DNA of 13,387 nucleotides from an uncultured Chloroflexota bacterium (GTDB lineage Bacteria > Chloroflexota > Limnocylindria > Limnocylindrales > CSP1-4): positions 1 to 13,387 of the forward strand of contig CAIYQJ010000009.1 in NCBI GenBank assembly GCA_903928275.1, given 5' to 3'. Each line of letters starts with the position of its first letter. The stretch's first letter is position 1. The translations under genes and the position numbers were made by a program. The notes under the pieces were generated by a model, which worked only from the letters and a program-made list of their open reading frames with translations, had not been told where the DNA came from and ran no database searches. Of the stretch, positions 1 to 7,005 are shown piece by piece.

Positions 1-695
1 ACGATGACGATCTCGCCGCGCGCTGGGATCGCGCCCGACTCCGCGGCGACCCGCAAGCCCGCGAGGCCTCCCCTCGTCACCGTCTCGTGGATCTTCGTCA
101 GCTCGCGGCACACGGCAGCGGGACGTTCGTCGCCACACGCCGCGGCCAGGTCGCGGAGCGTGGCGACGAGGCGATGGGGTGACTCGAAGATGACCGACCC
201 GCGCGGGTCCGCCGCGATCCGCGCGATCCGCTCCCGCCTCTCCCGCCCGGCGCGCGGGAGGAACCCCTCGAAGGACCAGCGGGGCCCGGCCACGCCGGCG
301 ACCGAGACGGCCGCGAGGGCCGACGACGCGCCCGGGATCGGCACGGCTCGGCCGCCCTCCGCCGCCCAGGCGGCGACGAGATCCGCGCCGGGATCGCTCA
401 CGAGCGGGGTGCCCGCGTCGGTGACGAGCGCGAGGTCGTGGCCGGCACGCAGGTGCGCGAGGAGCTCGGGGCCGCGGCCCGCGGCGTTGCGCTCGTGATA
501 GCTCACCATGCGGGTCGCGATCCCGTGCCGATCGAGGAGGCGGCGCGTGACGCGCGTGTCCTCCGCGGCGATGAGCGGCACGGTCCGCAGGATCTCGAGC
601 GCCCGGACCGTGACGTCGCCCAGGTTGCCGATCGGCGTGGCGACGACGTAGAGGAGACCGCTCCCCTCCCCGTCCGTGGGCACGCCGCCGGTCAC
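1..695 (-). CDS. rsmI: RsmI, 16S rRNA 2'-O-ribose C1402 methyltransferase (C-terminus cut by window edge)
   Basis: RsmI uses S-adenosylmethionine to methylate the 2'-O of C1402 in the decoding centre of 16S rRNA. The 231 complete codons present show the family motifs in order: TPIGNLGD (residues 20-27), AEDTR (44-48), SYHERN (65-70), then TDAGTPLVSDPG, PIPGASSALAA, FEGFLP, FESPHRL and RELTKIHE. These are the tetrapyrrole-methylase fold signatures of this family. The usual length is about 280 residues, so roughly 50 C-terminal residues lie beyond position 1. I chose the GTG at 695-693, which overlaps the nadE stop in a GTGA junction; the first conserved motif begins about 15 residues later, as expected. 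There is no clear Shine-Dalgarno sequence, so coupling to nadE translation is likely. It is a housekeeping gene placed last in a nucleotide/RNA-modification group. The identification is firm. Confidence 0.95.
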   Translation of the reverse strand, partial: MTGGVPTDGEGSGLLYVVATPIGNLGDVTVRALEILRTVPLIAAEDTRVTRRLLDRHGIATRMVSYHERNAAGRGPELLAHLRAGHDLALVTDAGTPLVSDPGADLVAAWAAEGGRAVPIPGASSALAAVSVAGVAGPRWSFEGFLPRAGRERRERIARIAADPRGSVIFESPHRLVATLRDLAAACGDERPAAVCRELTKIHETVTRGGLAGLRVAAESGAIPARGEIVI

Positions 696-1624
696 CCGGG
701 CCGCGTCCGGGCCGAGCCGGGCCGGCGGCGCGGGTACAGGTAGTCGACGCCCGCCGTGCGCGGGCCGAGCTTGGCGACCGGGGGCACCTGGCGCTTGAAC
801 TCGGACGTGGCCACGAGACGCTGGACCCGCGCGACGAGCTCCGGGGCGAACCCGAGCGCGTCGAGCTCCTCGTCGGAGCGGCGGCGGTCGACCATCGCCT
901 GGAGGAGCCGGTCGAGCTCCGGGTAACTGAACCCGGCCTCCGCCTCGTCCGTCTGGCCGGGCCACAGGTCCGCCGACGGGGCCTTCCGGATGATGGCGTC
1001 GGGCACGCCGATCGCCATCGACAGCTGGCGGACCTGGGTCTTGTACAGGTCCCCGATCGGCGCGAAGGCGCAGGCCGCGTCGCCGAAGAGCGTGGTGTAC
1101 CCGATGAGCGCCTCCGTCTTGTTGCTCGTGCCGACGACGAGCCCGCCCCAGGTGACCGAGCGGTCGTAGAGGACGGTCATCCGGACGCGCGCCATGAAGT
1201 TCCCGCGCCGCAGCGGGCTCGCGGATCGCGCGTCTCCGCCACCGGCGCCGGCACCGTCCGCCTCGCCGAAGTACGCGTCGACCATCGGGCTGATGTCGAC
1301 GACGTCGCTCGCGCACCCGAGCCGCCGCACCACCTCCTCGGCGTCGGTGCGTGACGCGGGCGACGACGTGCGATACGGCATCAGGATGCACAGGAGCCGC
1401 TCGGCCCCGATCGCCTCGGCGACGAGGTAGGCGACGAGCGCGGAATCGATCCCGCCCGAGAGGCCGATGACCGCCCGGTCGAAGCCGGCCTGGCGGAGCT
1501 GGCCACGGATGAACTCGCCGATGGCACGTCGGGCGATCGCGGTGTCGATCGCGAGCTCGCCCGGCAGCAGGAACGGTGCTTCGGGTCGATCCGGCACCGC
1601 CGGGGGCTCATCGCCGGCGGTCAC
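692..1624 (-). CDS. nadE: NAD+ synthetase (ATP-pyrophosphatase domain, stand-alone)
   Basis: This enzyme converts nicotinic acid adenine dinucleotide to NAD+ using ATP and ammonia, the last step of NAD synthesis, in the cytoplasm. The 310-residue protein has the ATP-pyrophosphatase P-loop SGGIDSAL (56-63), GTSNKTE (165-171) and KAPSADLWPGQTDE (214-227), all hallmarks of NadE. The length fits the synthetase domain alone; fused glutamine-dependent enzymes are about twice as long. I chose the GTG at 1624-1622, which overlaps the stop of the upstream glutaminase gene in a GTGA junction and has GGGGA six bases upstream. An open frame continues further upstream to 1939, but that part is antisense-like, Arg/Ala-rich and overlaps the glutaminase. 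The stop overlaps the rsmI start. The glutaminase gene directly before it probably supplies ammonia. A Gly/Ala-rich stretch (about 121-136) looks like a lineage-specific loop insertion. Confidence 0.95.
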   Translation of the reverse strand: MTAGDEPPAVPDRPEAPFLLPGELAIDTAIARRAIGEFIRGQLRQAGFDRAVIGLSGGIDSALVAYLVAEAIGAERLLCILMPYRTSSPASRTDAEEVVRRLGCASDVVDISPMVDAYFGEADGAGAGGGDARSASPLRRGNFMARVRMTVLYDRSVTWGGLVVGTSNKTEALIGYTTLFGDAACAFAPIGDLYKTQVRQLSMAIGVPDAIIRKAPSADLWPGQTDEAEAGFSYPELDRLLQAMVDRRRSDEELDALGFAPELVARVQRLVATSEFKRQVPPVAKLGPRTAGVDYLYPRRRPGSARTRPG

Positions 1625-2514
1625 GTGCCGTCCCCATCGTCGTCCGCCACGAGCCCCGCGCGCTCGGCCACGATCCGCTGCAGCTCGCGCACCGCGAGCT
1701 CCGGGCGCTCGTCGCGCAGCAGCGGCAACGCGATCCGCTCCCGGCGCACGTCGCCGAGCTCGACGTCCGCGACGAACAGGCCCTCGTCGTAGAGCGGCGC
1801 GGAGAGGAGCACGTCGCCGTTCGGCGCGACCACCTGGCTGCCGCCCCAGAAGCCGATGGTCTCGTCGACACCGACGCGGTTGCAGAAGACGACGAAGCTC
1901 GTCGTGAGCTGCGCGTACGTCCGGAGCAGCTGCCGCCACGACGCGGCGGTCCCGAGGCCCTCCTCGTGTGCGGACGCGATGTCGCGGCCCGGCGAGGACG
2001 AGACGTTCACGAGGATGTGGGCGCCGTCGAGCGCGAGGAGCGACGGCACGGACAGGTGCCAGAAGTCCTCGCAGATCGAGATGCCCACCCGCACCCCCAG
2101 GCGCGACGGGAACGCCCGGAGCGCGTCGCCGGCAGCGAAGAACCGCCGCTCGTCGAAGAGGCCGTACGTGGGCAGGAAGAGCTTCCGGTGGACAGCCCGC
2201 AGCTCCCCGTCCTCGACGAGGGCGGCGGCGATGAACAGGCGGTGGTCCGGCGATTCCTCGACGAACGACACGATCGCCGACAGCCCCCGCGTGTCGGCGG
2301 CGAGCAGGCGAAGGCGCGGGTCGTCGAGGCGCATCGCGACCTCGGATGCGAGGTCCTGGAGCAGGTAGCCGGTGAGGCCGAGCTCGGGGAAGACGACGAG
2401 GCCGGCGCCCACCGCGCGCGCCTCCGCGAGAAGCGCACGGTGACGCTCGATGTTCTCGTCGAGGAGGCCAAGGGCCGGGGCGACCTGCGCGACGGCGATG
2501 CGGAGTGGCTGCAC
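1621..2514 (-). CDS. Nitrilase-superfamily glutamine amidohydrolase, probable glutaminase partner of NadE
   Basis: This is a 297-residue carbon-nitrogen hydrolase. The Glu-Lys-Cys catalytic triad is visible: E44 in FPELGLTGY, K111 in HRKLFLPTYGLFDE and C148 in SICEDFWHL. The motifs HRKLFLPTYGLFDE and ICEDFW, with NVSSSP (170-175), closely resemble the N-terminal glutaminase domain of glutamine-dependent NAD synthetases, more than generic nitrilases. Together with the four-base overlap with nadE, and the order glutaminase then synthetase as in the fused enzyme, this points to a subunit that releases ammonia from glutamine for NadE. That role is inferred; another amide substrate is possible. 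The start is the GTG at 2514-2512, because the beta-strand LRIAVAQVAP typical of the family's N-terminus begins at once. No Shine-Dalgarno sequence precedes it; a TANNNT box lies six bases upstream (see the promoter entry). Confidence 0.85.
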   Translation of the reverse strand: MQPLRIAVAQVAPALGLLDENIERHRALLAEARAVGAGLVVFPELGLTGYLLQDLASEVAMRLDDPRLRLLAADTRGLSAIVSFVEESPDHRLFIAAALVEDGELRAVHRKLFLPTYGLFDERRFFAAGDALRAFPSRLGVRVGISICEDFWHLSVPSLLALDGAHILVNVSSSPGRDIASAHEEGLGTAASWRQLLRTYAQLTTSFVVFCNRVGVDETIGFWGGSQVVAPNGDVLLSAPLYDEGLFVADVELGDVRRERIALPLLRDERPELAVRELQRIVAERAGLVADDDGDGT

Positions 2515-2520
2515 GCGCCG

Positions 2521-2526
2521 AGTCTA
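2521..2526 (-). promoter_or_regulatory. Candidate -10 element for a leaderless glutaminase-nadE-rsmI transcript
   Basis: On the minus strand the hexamer TAGACT, which fits TANNNT, ends six bases before the GTG start at 2514. A -10 box at that spacing would start transcription at or next to the start codon, giving a leaderless mRNA; the absence of any Shine-Dalgarno sequence agrees. No convincing -35 hexamer lies about 17 bases upstream, so this is only a candidate. The rest of the 59-base spacer (2515-2573) holds no terminator with a U-tract. Confidence 0.25.
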
Positions 2527-2573
2527 GACGCTCCGCGCGCGGGCCCCGAGACGCAGATGACCGCGGGCGGCAG

Positions 2574-3791
2574 TCACGCGATCGGCGGGGCGTCCTGCGG
2601 GTGCGTCGGGGGGACGACCGGGCCGCCGACCGACGCGGTGGTCGGGACGGGCACGCCGACGGCCTGCGCCCGCTCGGGCGACTCGATGACCTTCTCCGCG
2701 AAGTGGCACGCCACCTCGTGCCCCGGGAGCACCTCGCGCGGCACCGGGTCGACCGTCACGCACTCCTGCGGATTCCCCAGCTTGTCACGGAGCCAGCACC
2801 GCGTGTGGAAGCGGCACCCCGACGGCGGGTTCACGGGGCTCGGCACGTCGCCGGTCAGGATGATCCGGCGGCGGCGCGCCTCGACCACGGGGTCCGGGAT
2901 CGGCACGGCGGAGAGGAGCGCGACGGTGTACGGGTGGAGCGGCTCCCGGTTGAGGAGACGCGAGCTCGCGAGCTCCACGATGCGCCCGAGGTACATGACC
3001 GCGATCCGGTCGCTGATGTGGCGGACCACCGAGAGGTCGTGGGCGATGAACAGGTACGTGAGCCCGAGGCGTTCCTGCAGCTTCTCGAGGAGGTTGATGA
3101 TCTGCGCCTGGATCGACACGTCGAGGGCCGAGATCGGCTCGTCGGCCACGATGAGATCCGGCTCGAGCGCGAGGGCGCGGGCGACTCCGATGCGCTGGCG
3201 CTGCCCGCCGGAGAACTCGTGGGGGTAGCGCTCGGCGTAGTCGGGGTTGAGGCCCACCGTCGCCAGCAGCTCGCGGACGCGATCCTGCCGGTCCGCCCTG
3301 GAGCCTACGCCGTGGATGTCCATCGGCTCGCTCACGATGCCGCCGGCCGTCATCCGCGGGTCGAGGCTCGCGTACGGGTCCTGGAAGACCATCTGCATCC
3401 GCCGCCGCATCCCCTTCATGCCGGCACGGTCCAGGGTCATGGTGTCCACGCCGTCGAAGACGATCCGGCCGGCCGTCGGCTCGTACAGCCGCACGATGGC
3501 GCGCCCGGTCGTGCTCTTCCCGCAACCGGACTCACCGACGAGGCCCAGGGTCTCGCCGCGTCGCATCTCGAACGAGATCCCGTCGACGGCCCGGACGTCC
3601 CCGACGTGGCGCTCCCGGATGAGGCCCTCGCGGATCGGGAAGTAGACCTTGAGGTCCTCGACGCGCAGCAGCGGGCCGGACGTGGAGCCCGGCATCGCGG
3701 CCTCCCCGGCGAGCGGGGCCGTCGCACCGGGGGCCGGTGCGCTGCCGGCCGGCACCGCGCCCGGGGGCGGCATGGGGCTAGAGGCCGTCAT
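2574..3791 (-). CDS. dppF: Peptide ABC transporter ATPase, DppF/OppF type (second cluster)
   Basis: Cytoplasmic ATP-binding subunit that powers import of peptides or related substrates together with DppD. The 405-residue protein has Walker A GESGCGKST (86-94), the Q-loop FQDP (Q137), signature SGGQRQR (194-200), Walker B LIVADEP (213-219) and the switch histidine H251. The F-type form of signature and Walker B (SGGQRQR with DEPISALDVS) separates it from the D partner. The C-terminal oligopeptide-transporter extension holds C326, C332, C344 and C362, a four-cysteine pattern that binds a 4Fe-4S cluster in characterised relatives. The ATG at 3791-3789 is chosen because GGAGGAG lies seven bases upstream; it overlaps the dppD end by 14 bases. 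An ATG at 3773 would be an alternative start. A Pro/Ala/Gly-rich N-terminal leader (about 7-40) and a 40-residue C-terminal tail flank the core. It is the last gene of its cluster. Confidence 0.93.
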   Translation of the reverse strand: MTASSPMPPPGAVPAGSAPAPGATAPLAGEAAMPGSTSGPLLRVEDLKVYFPIREGLIRERHVGDVRAVDGISFEMRRGETLGLVGESGCGKSTTGRAIVRLYEPTAGRIVFDGVDTMTLDRAGMKGMRRRMQMVFQDPYASLDPRMTAGGIVSEPMDIHGVGSRADRQDRVRELLATVGLNPDYAERYPHEFSGGQRQRIGVARALALEPDLIVADEPISALDVSIQAQIINLLEKLQERLGLTYLFIAHDLSVVRHISDRIAVMYLGRIVELASSRLLNREPLHPYTVALLSAVPIPDPVVEARRRRIILTGDVPSPVNPPSGCRFHTRCWLRDKLGNPQECVTVDPVPREVLPGHEVACHFAEKVIESPERAQAVGVPVPTTASVGGPVVPPTHPQDAPPIA

Positions 3792-4998
3792 TGTGGCGCT
3801 CCTCCACGGGCGGCAGGGGCAGCGCGCCCGCGCTCGGGCCCATCGAGATCGGACCCTCCTCGCGCCAGATCCCCTGGAGCTCTGCCTCCGAGTCGATGCT
3901 GGAGTCGATCCGGCCCGCGAGCTCGTCGACGTAGCCGGGCGGTGGCGGGGCCGCCGCGAACCCGGGTCGCTGGGGCAGCCCGGCGGCCGCCTCCTCGGGC
4001 GTCGGGGGGTTGTGGCACGAGATCCGGTGCGTGGCGCGGTCGCCGGTGAGGACCACCTGCTCGCCCTCGCGCACGGACGTGAGCGCCGGGTTCTGCGTCC
4101 AGCACGTCTCGATCCGCCACGCGCATCGCGGCGCGAACGGGCAGCCGGTGGGCGCGTGGCGCATGTCGGGCGGCCGCCCCTCGATGGGGATGAGGGCCTC
4201 GCCCTCGGCCGCATCGACCCGGGGCACGGAGTGGAGCAGCCCCACGGTGTATGGGTGTGAGGGCTTGGCGAAGAGGTCGGCGGTGGTCGCCGTCTCCACG
4301 ATGAAGCCCGCGTACATGACGTTGATGCGCTGAGTCATCCCCGCGACGACGCCCAGGTCGTGCGTGATGAGCACGAGAGCGGTGTTCCGGTCCGTCGTGA
4401 GGTTCTTGAGCAGCTCGAGGACCTGTGCCTGGATCGTCACGTCCAGGGCCGTCGTGGGCTCATCCGCGATGAGGAGCTTGGGCTCGAGCGCGAGCGCCAT
4501 CGCGATCATGACGCGCTGGCGCATGCCGCCGGAGAACTGGTGCGGGAAGTCGTTCAGGCGGTCCGCCGGCTTGGGGATGCCGACCATCGCAAGGAGCTCC
4601 ACCGCGCGCACCTTCGCCTCGTCCTTCGAGACCTTCTTGTGCGCCTGGATCGTCTCGACCATCTGCTCGCGGATCGTGAGGACCGGGTTGAGGCTCGTCA
4701 TGGGGTCCTGGAAGATCATCGCGATGTCGCGGCCACGGATCCCCCGGATCTCCGACTCCGGGAGCGTCGCGAGGTCCTGGCCGTCGAAGATGACGCGCCC
4801 GCCCTCGATGTGCCCGGCAGGCTTGGGCAGGAGCCGGATCACGGCGAGGTTCGTCACGCTCTTCCCGCAGCCGGACTCGCCGACGAGGCCGAGGCGCTCG
4901 CCTTCCTCCAGCTCGAACGTCACGCCGTTCACGGCGTGGATGGTCCCCTCGCGCGTGCGGAAGCGGACGACGAGATCCTCGACCGAGAGCAGTGCCAC
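3778..4998 (-). CDS. dppD: Peptide ABC transporter ATPase, DppD/OppD type (second cluster)
   Basis: Cytoplasmic ATPase that pairs with DppF to energise the DppB-DppC channel. In 406 residues it shows Walker A GESGCGKS (40-47), Q97 in FQDP, signature SGGMRQR (156-162), Walker B LLIADEP (175-181) followed by TTALDVT, and H213. The SGGMRQR and TTALDVT forms mark the D type. Four cysteines in the C-terminal region (C286, C292, C299, C328) match the iron-sulfur pattern of this family. The start is a GTG at 4998-4996, nine bases after the dppC stop; the conserved domain begins within five residues, so no later start fits. The Shine-Dalgarno sequence is weak. After C328 the protein carries an unusual tail of about 78 residues, Pro/Ala-rich then acidic, not seen in the other D protein of this window. 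Confidence 0.93.
   Translation of the reverse strand: MALLSVEDLVVRFRTREGTIHAVNGVTFELEEGERLGLVGESGCGKSVTNLAVIRLLPKPAGHIEGGRVIFDGQDLATLPESEIRGIRGRDIAMIFQDPMTSLNPVLTIREQMVETIQAHKKVSKDEAKVRAVELLAMVGIPKPADRLNDFPHQFSGGMRQRVMIAMALALEPKLLIADEPTTALDVTIQAQVLELLKNLTTDRNTALVLITHDLGVVAGMTQRINVMYAGFIVETATTADLFAKPSHPYTVGLLHSVPRVDAAEGEALIPIEGRPPDMRHAPTGCPFAPRCAWRIETCWTQNPALTSVREGEQVVLTGDRATHRISCHNPPTPEEAAAGLPQRPGFAAAPPPPGYVDELAGRIDSSIDSEAELQGIWREEGPISMGPSAGALPLPPVEERHNDGL
3799..3805 (-). promoter_or_regulatory. Ribosome binding site of dppF (second cluster)
   Basis: GGAGGAG on the minus strand, seven bases before the ATG at 3791. It lies inside the end of dppD. It decides the start in favour of the overlapping ATG rather than the ATG at 3773, which follows the dppD stop. 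Confidence 0.75.
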
Positions 4999-5007
4999 GC
5001 CCCGCGC

Positions 5008-5901
5008 CTACCGCTTCATCCGCGGGTCGAGGGACTCGCGGAGACCGTCGCCGAGGAGGTTGAACCCGATGGCCGCGACGACGATCGCGAGGCCGGGGAA
5101 GAAGATGAGATACGGCGCCTGCCGGATGAACCGCGTCGCGTCGGTGAGCATCGTCCCCCACTCGGGCGTCCGCGGATCCGCCGGCCCCAGGCCCAGGAAT
5201 CCGAGCCCGGCGACGTCGATGATCGCCGTGGCGAGCGCCAGCGTGGCCGCCACGATGAGTGCGGTGAGCGAGTTCGGGAGCATGTGGCGGAACAGCATCC
5301 GGGACCGCGAGGCGCCGAGCGACCGCGCCGCGCTCACGTAGTCCACCTCGCGGTTCGCGAGGAGGCTGCCACGCAGGATCCGCGCGAAGATCGGGGCGTT
5401 CGTCGCGGCCACGGCGATCATGATCTGGGGCAGGCCCTGGCCCAGCCACGCGACGATCCCGATGGCGAGGAGGATGCCCGGGATCGCGAGCATGACGTCC
5501 ACGATCCGCATGACCACGTTGTCGACCTTGCCGCCGACCGCGCCGGCAGTCGCGCCGGCGATCCCGCCCATGATGAGGGCCATGATCACGGACCCGACCG
5601 CGACGAACAGGCTCACCCGGGCGCCGTAGAGGATGCGGGAGAACTCGTCGCGGCCCTGCAGGTCGGTGCCCATGATGTGCGCTGCGCTCGGCAGTTGCAG
5701 GCGGTCCGCCAGCGACCCGGCGATCGGGTCGTACGGCGCGATGAATGGCGCGAAGATGGCTGCCGCGAAGAAGACCGTGATGAAGAACAGGCCGACCAGA
5801 GCCGGGCCGTTGCGCATGAGCCTGTTGAAGGCGTCACGCCACAGTCCGCGGCTCGCCCTCGCCTCCGCGCGCCGGGCGCGCGGAGCCGCAACGGTCGCCA
5901 T
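5008..5901 (-). CDS. dppC: Peptide ABC transporter permease, DppC type (second cluster)
   Basis: Inner-membrane channel subunit. The 297 residues start with a basic cytoplasmic N-terminus (about 1-30), then a first hydrophobic helix (about 32-55) followed by APYDP, the usual DppC/OppC N-terminal pattern. Further hydrophobic segments lie near 95-120, 135-155, 160-180, 213-237 and 265-285. The coupling EAA loop, which contacts the ATPases, reads AARSLGASRSRMLFRHMLP (191-209), and the protein ends in the typical GDGLRESLDPR. MGTDLQGRDEFSRILYGAR (77-95) is another family hallmark. The ATG at 5901-5899 overlaps the dppB stop by one base (TGATG), so re-initiation is likely; AGGT lies seven bases upstream. 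The frame stays open further upstream, but that part overlaps dppB and lacks recognisable protein character. Confidence 0.94.
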   Translation of the reverse strand: MATVAAPRARRAEARASRGLWRDAFNRLMRNGPALVGLFFITVFFAAAIFAPFIAPYDPIAGSLADRLQLPSAAHIMGTDLQGRDEFSRILYGARVSLFVAVGSVIMALIMGGIAGATAGAVGGKVDNVVMRIVDVMLAIPGILLAIGIVAWLGQGLPQIMIAVAATNAPIFARILRGSLLANREVDYVSAARSLGASRSRMLFRHMLPNSLTALIVAATLALATAIIDVAGLGFLGLGPADPRTPEWGTMLTDATRFIRQAPYLIFFPGLAIVVAAIGFNLLGDGLRESLDPRMKR

Positions 5902-6905
5902 CAGGCGTACCTGATCCGCGGGTTGATGAACGCGTAGCCGATGTCCACGACGAGGTTCACCACGAGGAAGATGAGGGCGAAGATGAGGATGATCGACTGC
6001 ACCACGAAGTAGTCGTGGTCCTGGATGGCCTGGACCGTCCACCTGCCCACGCCGTTCCACGAGAAGATCGTCTCCGTGATGACGGCCCCGGCGAGCAGGC
6101 CGCCGACCTGCAGGCCGATGACGGTGACGACCGGCAGCCAGGCGTTGCGCATGATGTGGCGACCGCCCACGCGGCGCTCGGAGAGGCCCTTCGCGCGGGC
6201 CGTGCGCACGTAGTCCTCGTTCGTCACGTCGAGGACGGAGGCCCGCGTGATGCGGGTGATGATCGCGAGCGGGATCGAGCCGAGCGCGATCGCCGGCAGG
6301 ATCAGGTGGCTCAGGCCGTTGAAGAAGGCCGGGATGTTGCCGTCCAGGAGCGTGTCGATCAACACGAAGTTGGTGTGGTACTCGATGGCGATCCGCGGGT
6401 CGAGCCGTCCCGACGCGGGCAGCCACTTCAGCTGGACCGCGAAGATGTACTGGAGCGTGAGGCCGAGGACGAAGATCGGGATCGAGATGCCGAGGAGCGA
6501 GATCACCGTGACCATGCCGTCGCCGAACCCCTGGACGTGGCGGGCGGCGTAGCGACCGAGCGGGATCCCGAGCCCCACCGCGAAGATGAGGGCACCCACG
6601 GTGAGCTCCACCGTCCCGGGGAACCGGAGGAGGAACTCGTCGATGATCGGGCGGTTGGTGATGATGCTCTTGCCCAGGTCGCCGTGGAGCAGCTGGCCGA
6701 GATAGGCGAGGTACTGCTGCCAGAGCGGCTGGTCCAGCCCGAGCTGCGCGCGGATCTCGGCGGTCAGCTCGGGCGTGGCGTGCTGGCCGAGAAGGGCGAC
6801 CGCTGGATCCCCGGGCAGCAGGTGGATGAAGGCGAACAGGATGATCGACAGCCCGAAGAGCACGGGGATCGCCGCGAGAAGGCGACGGATGATGTACTTG
6901 GTCAC
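5901..6905 (-). CDS. dppB: Peptide ABC transporter permease, DppB type (second cluster)
   Basis: Inner-membrane channel subunit partnering DppC. The 334-residue protein begins with the typical DppB pattern, MTKYIIRRLL then a hydrophobic helix and HLLPGDP (28-34), followed by an extracytoplasmic region with GLDQP (56-60) and HGDLGKS (74-80). The EAA loop is at about 231-258 (DYVRTARAKG ... RNAWLP), followed by the hallmarks ETIFSWNGVGR (278-288) and the C-terminal NPRIRY. The start is the GTG at 6905-6903, because the conserved N-terminus begins there and the sister permease at the right edge has the same beginning. AGGAG lies 13 bases upstream, longer than usual. A strong stem-loop at 6932-6966 separates it from dppA and may lower its expression relative to the binding protein. 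Confidence 0.94.
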   Translation of the reverse strand: MTKYIIRRLLAAIPVLFGLSIILFAFIHLLPGDPAVALLGQHATPELTAEIRAQLGLDQPLWQQYLAYLGQLLHGDLGKSIITNRPIIDEFLLRFPGTVELTVGALIFAVGLGIPLGRYAARHVQGFGDGMVTVISLLGISIPIFVLGLTLQYIFAVQLKWLPASGRLDPRIAIEYHTNFVLIDTLLDGNIPAFFNGLSHLILPAIALGSIPLAIITRITRASVLDVTNEDYVRTARAKGLSERRVGGRHIMRNAWLPVVTVIGLQVGGLLAGAVITETIFSWNGVGRWTVQAIQDHDYFVVQSIILIFALIFLVVNLVVDIGYAFINPRIRYA

Positions 6906-6931
6906 GCGGGGTCGATCGCTCCTGCGGTCGT

Positions 6932-6966
6932 CGATGGCCCCGGGGCTGCGCGCCCCGGGGCCATCG
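6932..6966 (-). promoter_or_regulatory. Perfect 15-bp stem-loop between dppA and dppB
   Basis: The arms 6932-6946 and 6952-6966 are exact inverted repeats of CGATGGCCCCGGGGC with a five-base loop. The transcript form sits 39 bases after the dppA stop and 26 bases before the dppB start. No run of U follows, so it is not a standard intrinsic terminator. Hairpins between a binding-protein gene and its permease genes are known elsewhere to protect the upstream mRNA from 3' exonucleases or cause partial termination, raising binding-protein output. That role is inferred here; the hairpin itself is read directly. Confidence 0.8.
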
Positions 6967-7005
6967 GACGCGGTCGGCTGACGCCGATCGTTGGAACGGG
7001 TCCGG

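Noticed and set aside
4..498. A plus-strand open frame at the left edge.
   Set aside because: The minus strand here encodes RsmI with its motifs in order; the plus frame is low-complexity Arg/Ala/Ser-rich shadow sequence.
2531..2540. GC-only palindrome in the dppF-glutaminase spacer as a terminator.
   Set aside because: It is a ten-base self-complementary run without a loop or U-tract, easily produced by chance at this base composition.
1576..3228. Long plus-strand open frames (550 codons here; others at 2505-4049, 4360-5937, 6991-8820, 8495-10327 and 10261-12009).
   Set aside because: They lie antisense to genes with complete conserved domains, their products are Arg/Ala/Gly/Pro/Asp-rich without motifs, and such open frames are expected opposite genes whose codons end in G or C. 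A family of antisense proteins is not supported.
5902..6426. Upstream extension of the second-cluster dppC, and similar extensions of nadE (to 1939), dppF (to 4214 and 10372) and dppD (to 11409).
   Set aside because: Each overlaps a well-supported neighbour on the same strand in another frame and has no protein-like character; starts at the gene junctions fit the family N-termini.
6932..6966. Calling the dppA-dppB hairpin an intrinsic terminator.
   Set aside because: No U-tract follows on the transcript, and the genes beyond belong to the same transporter and need to be expressed.
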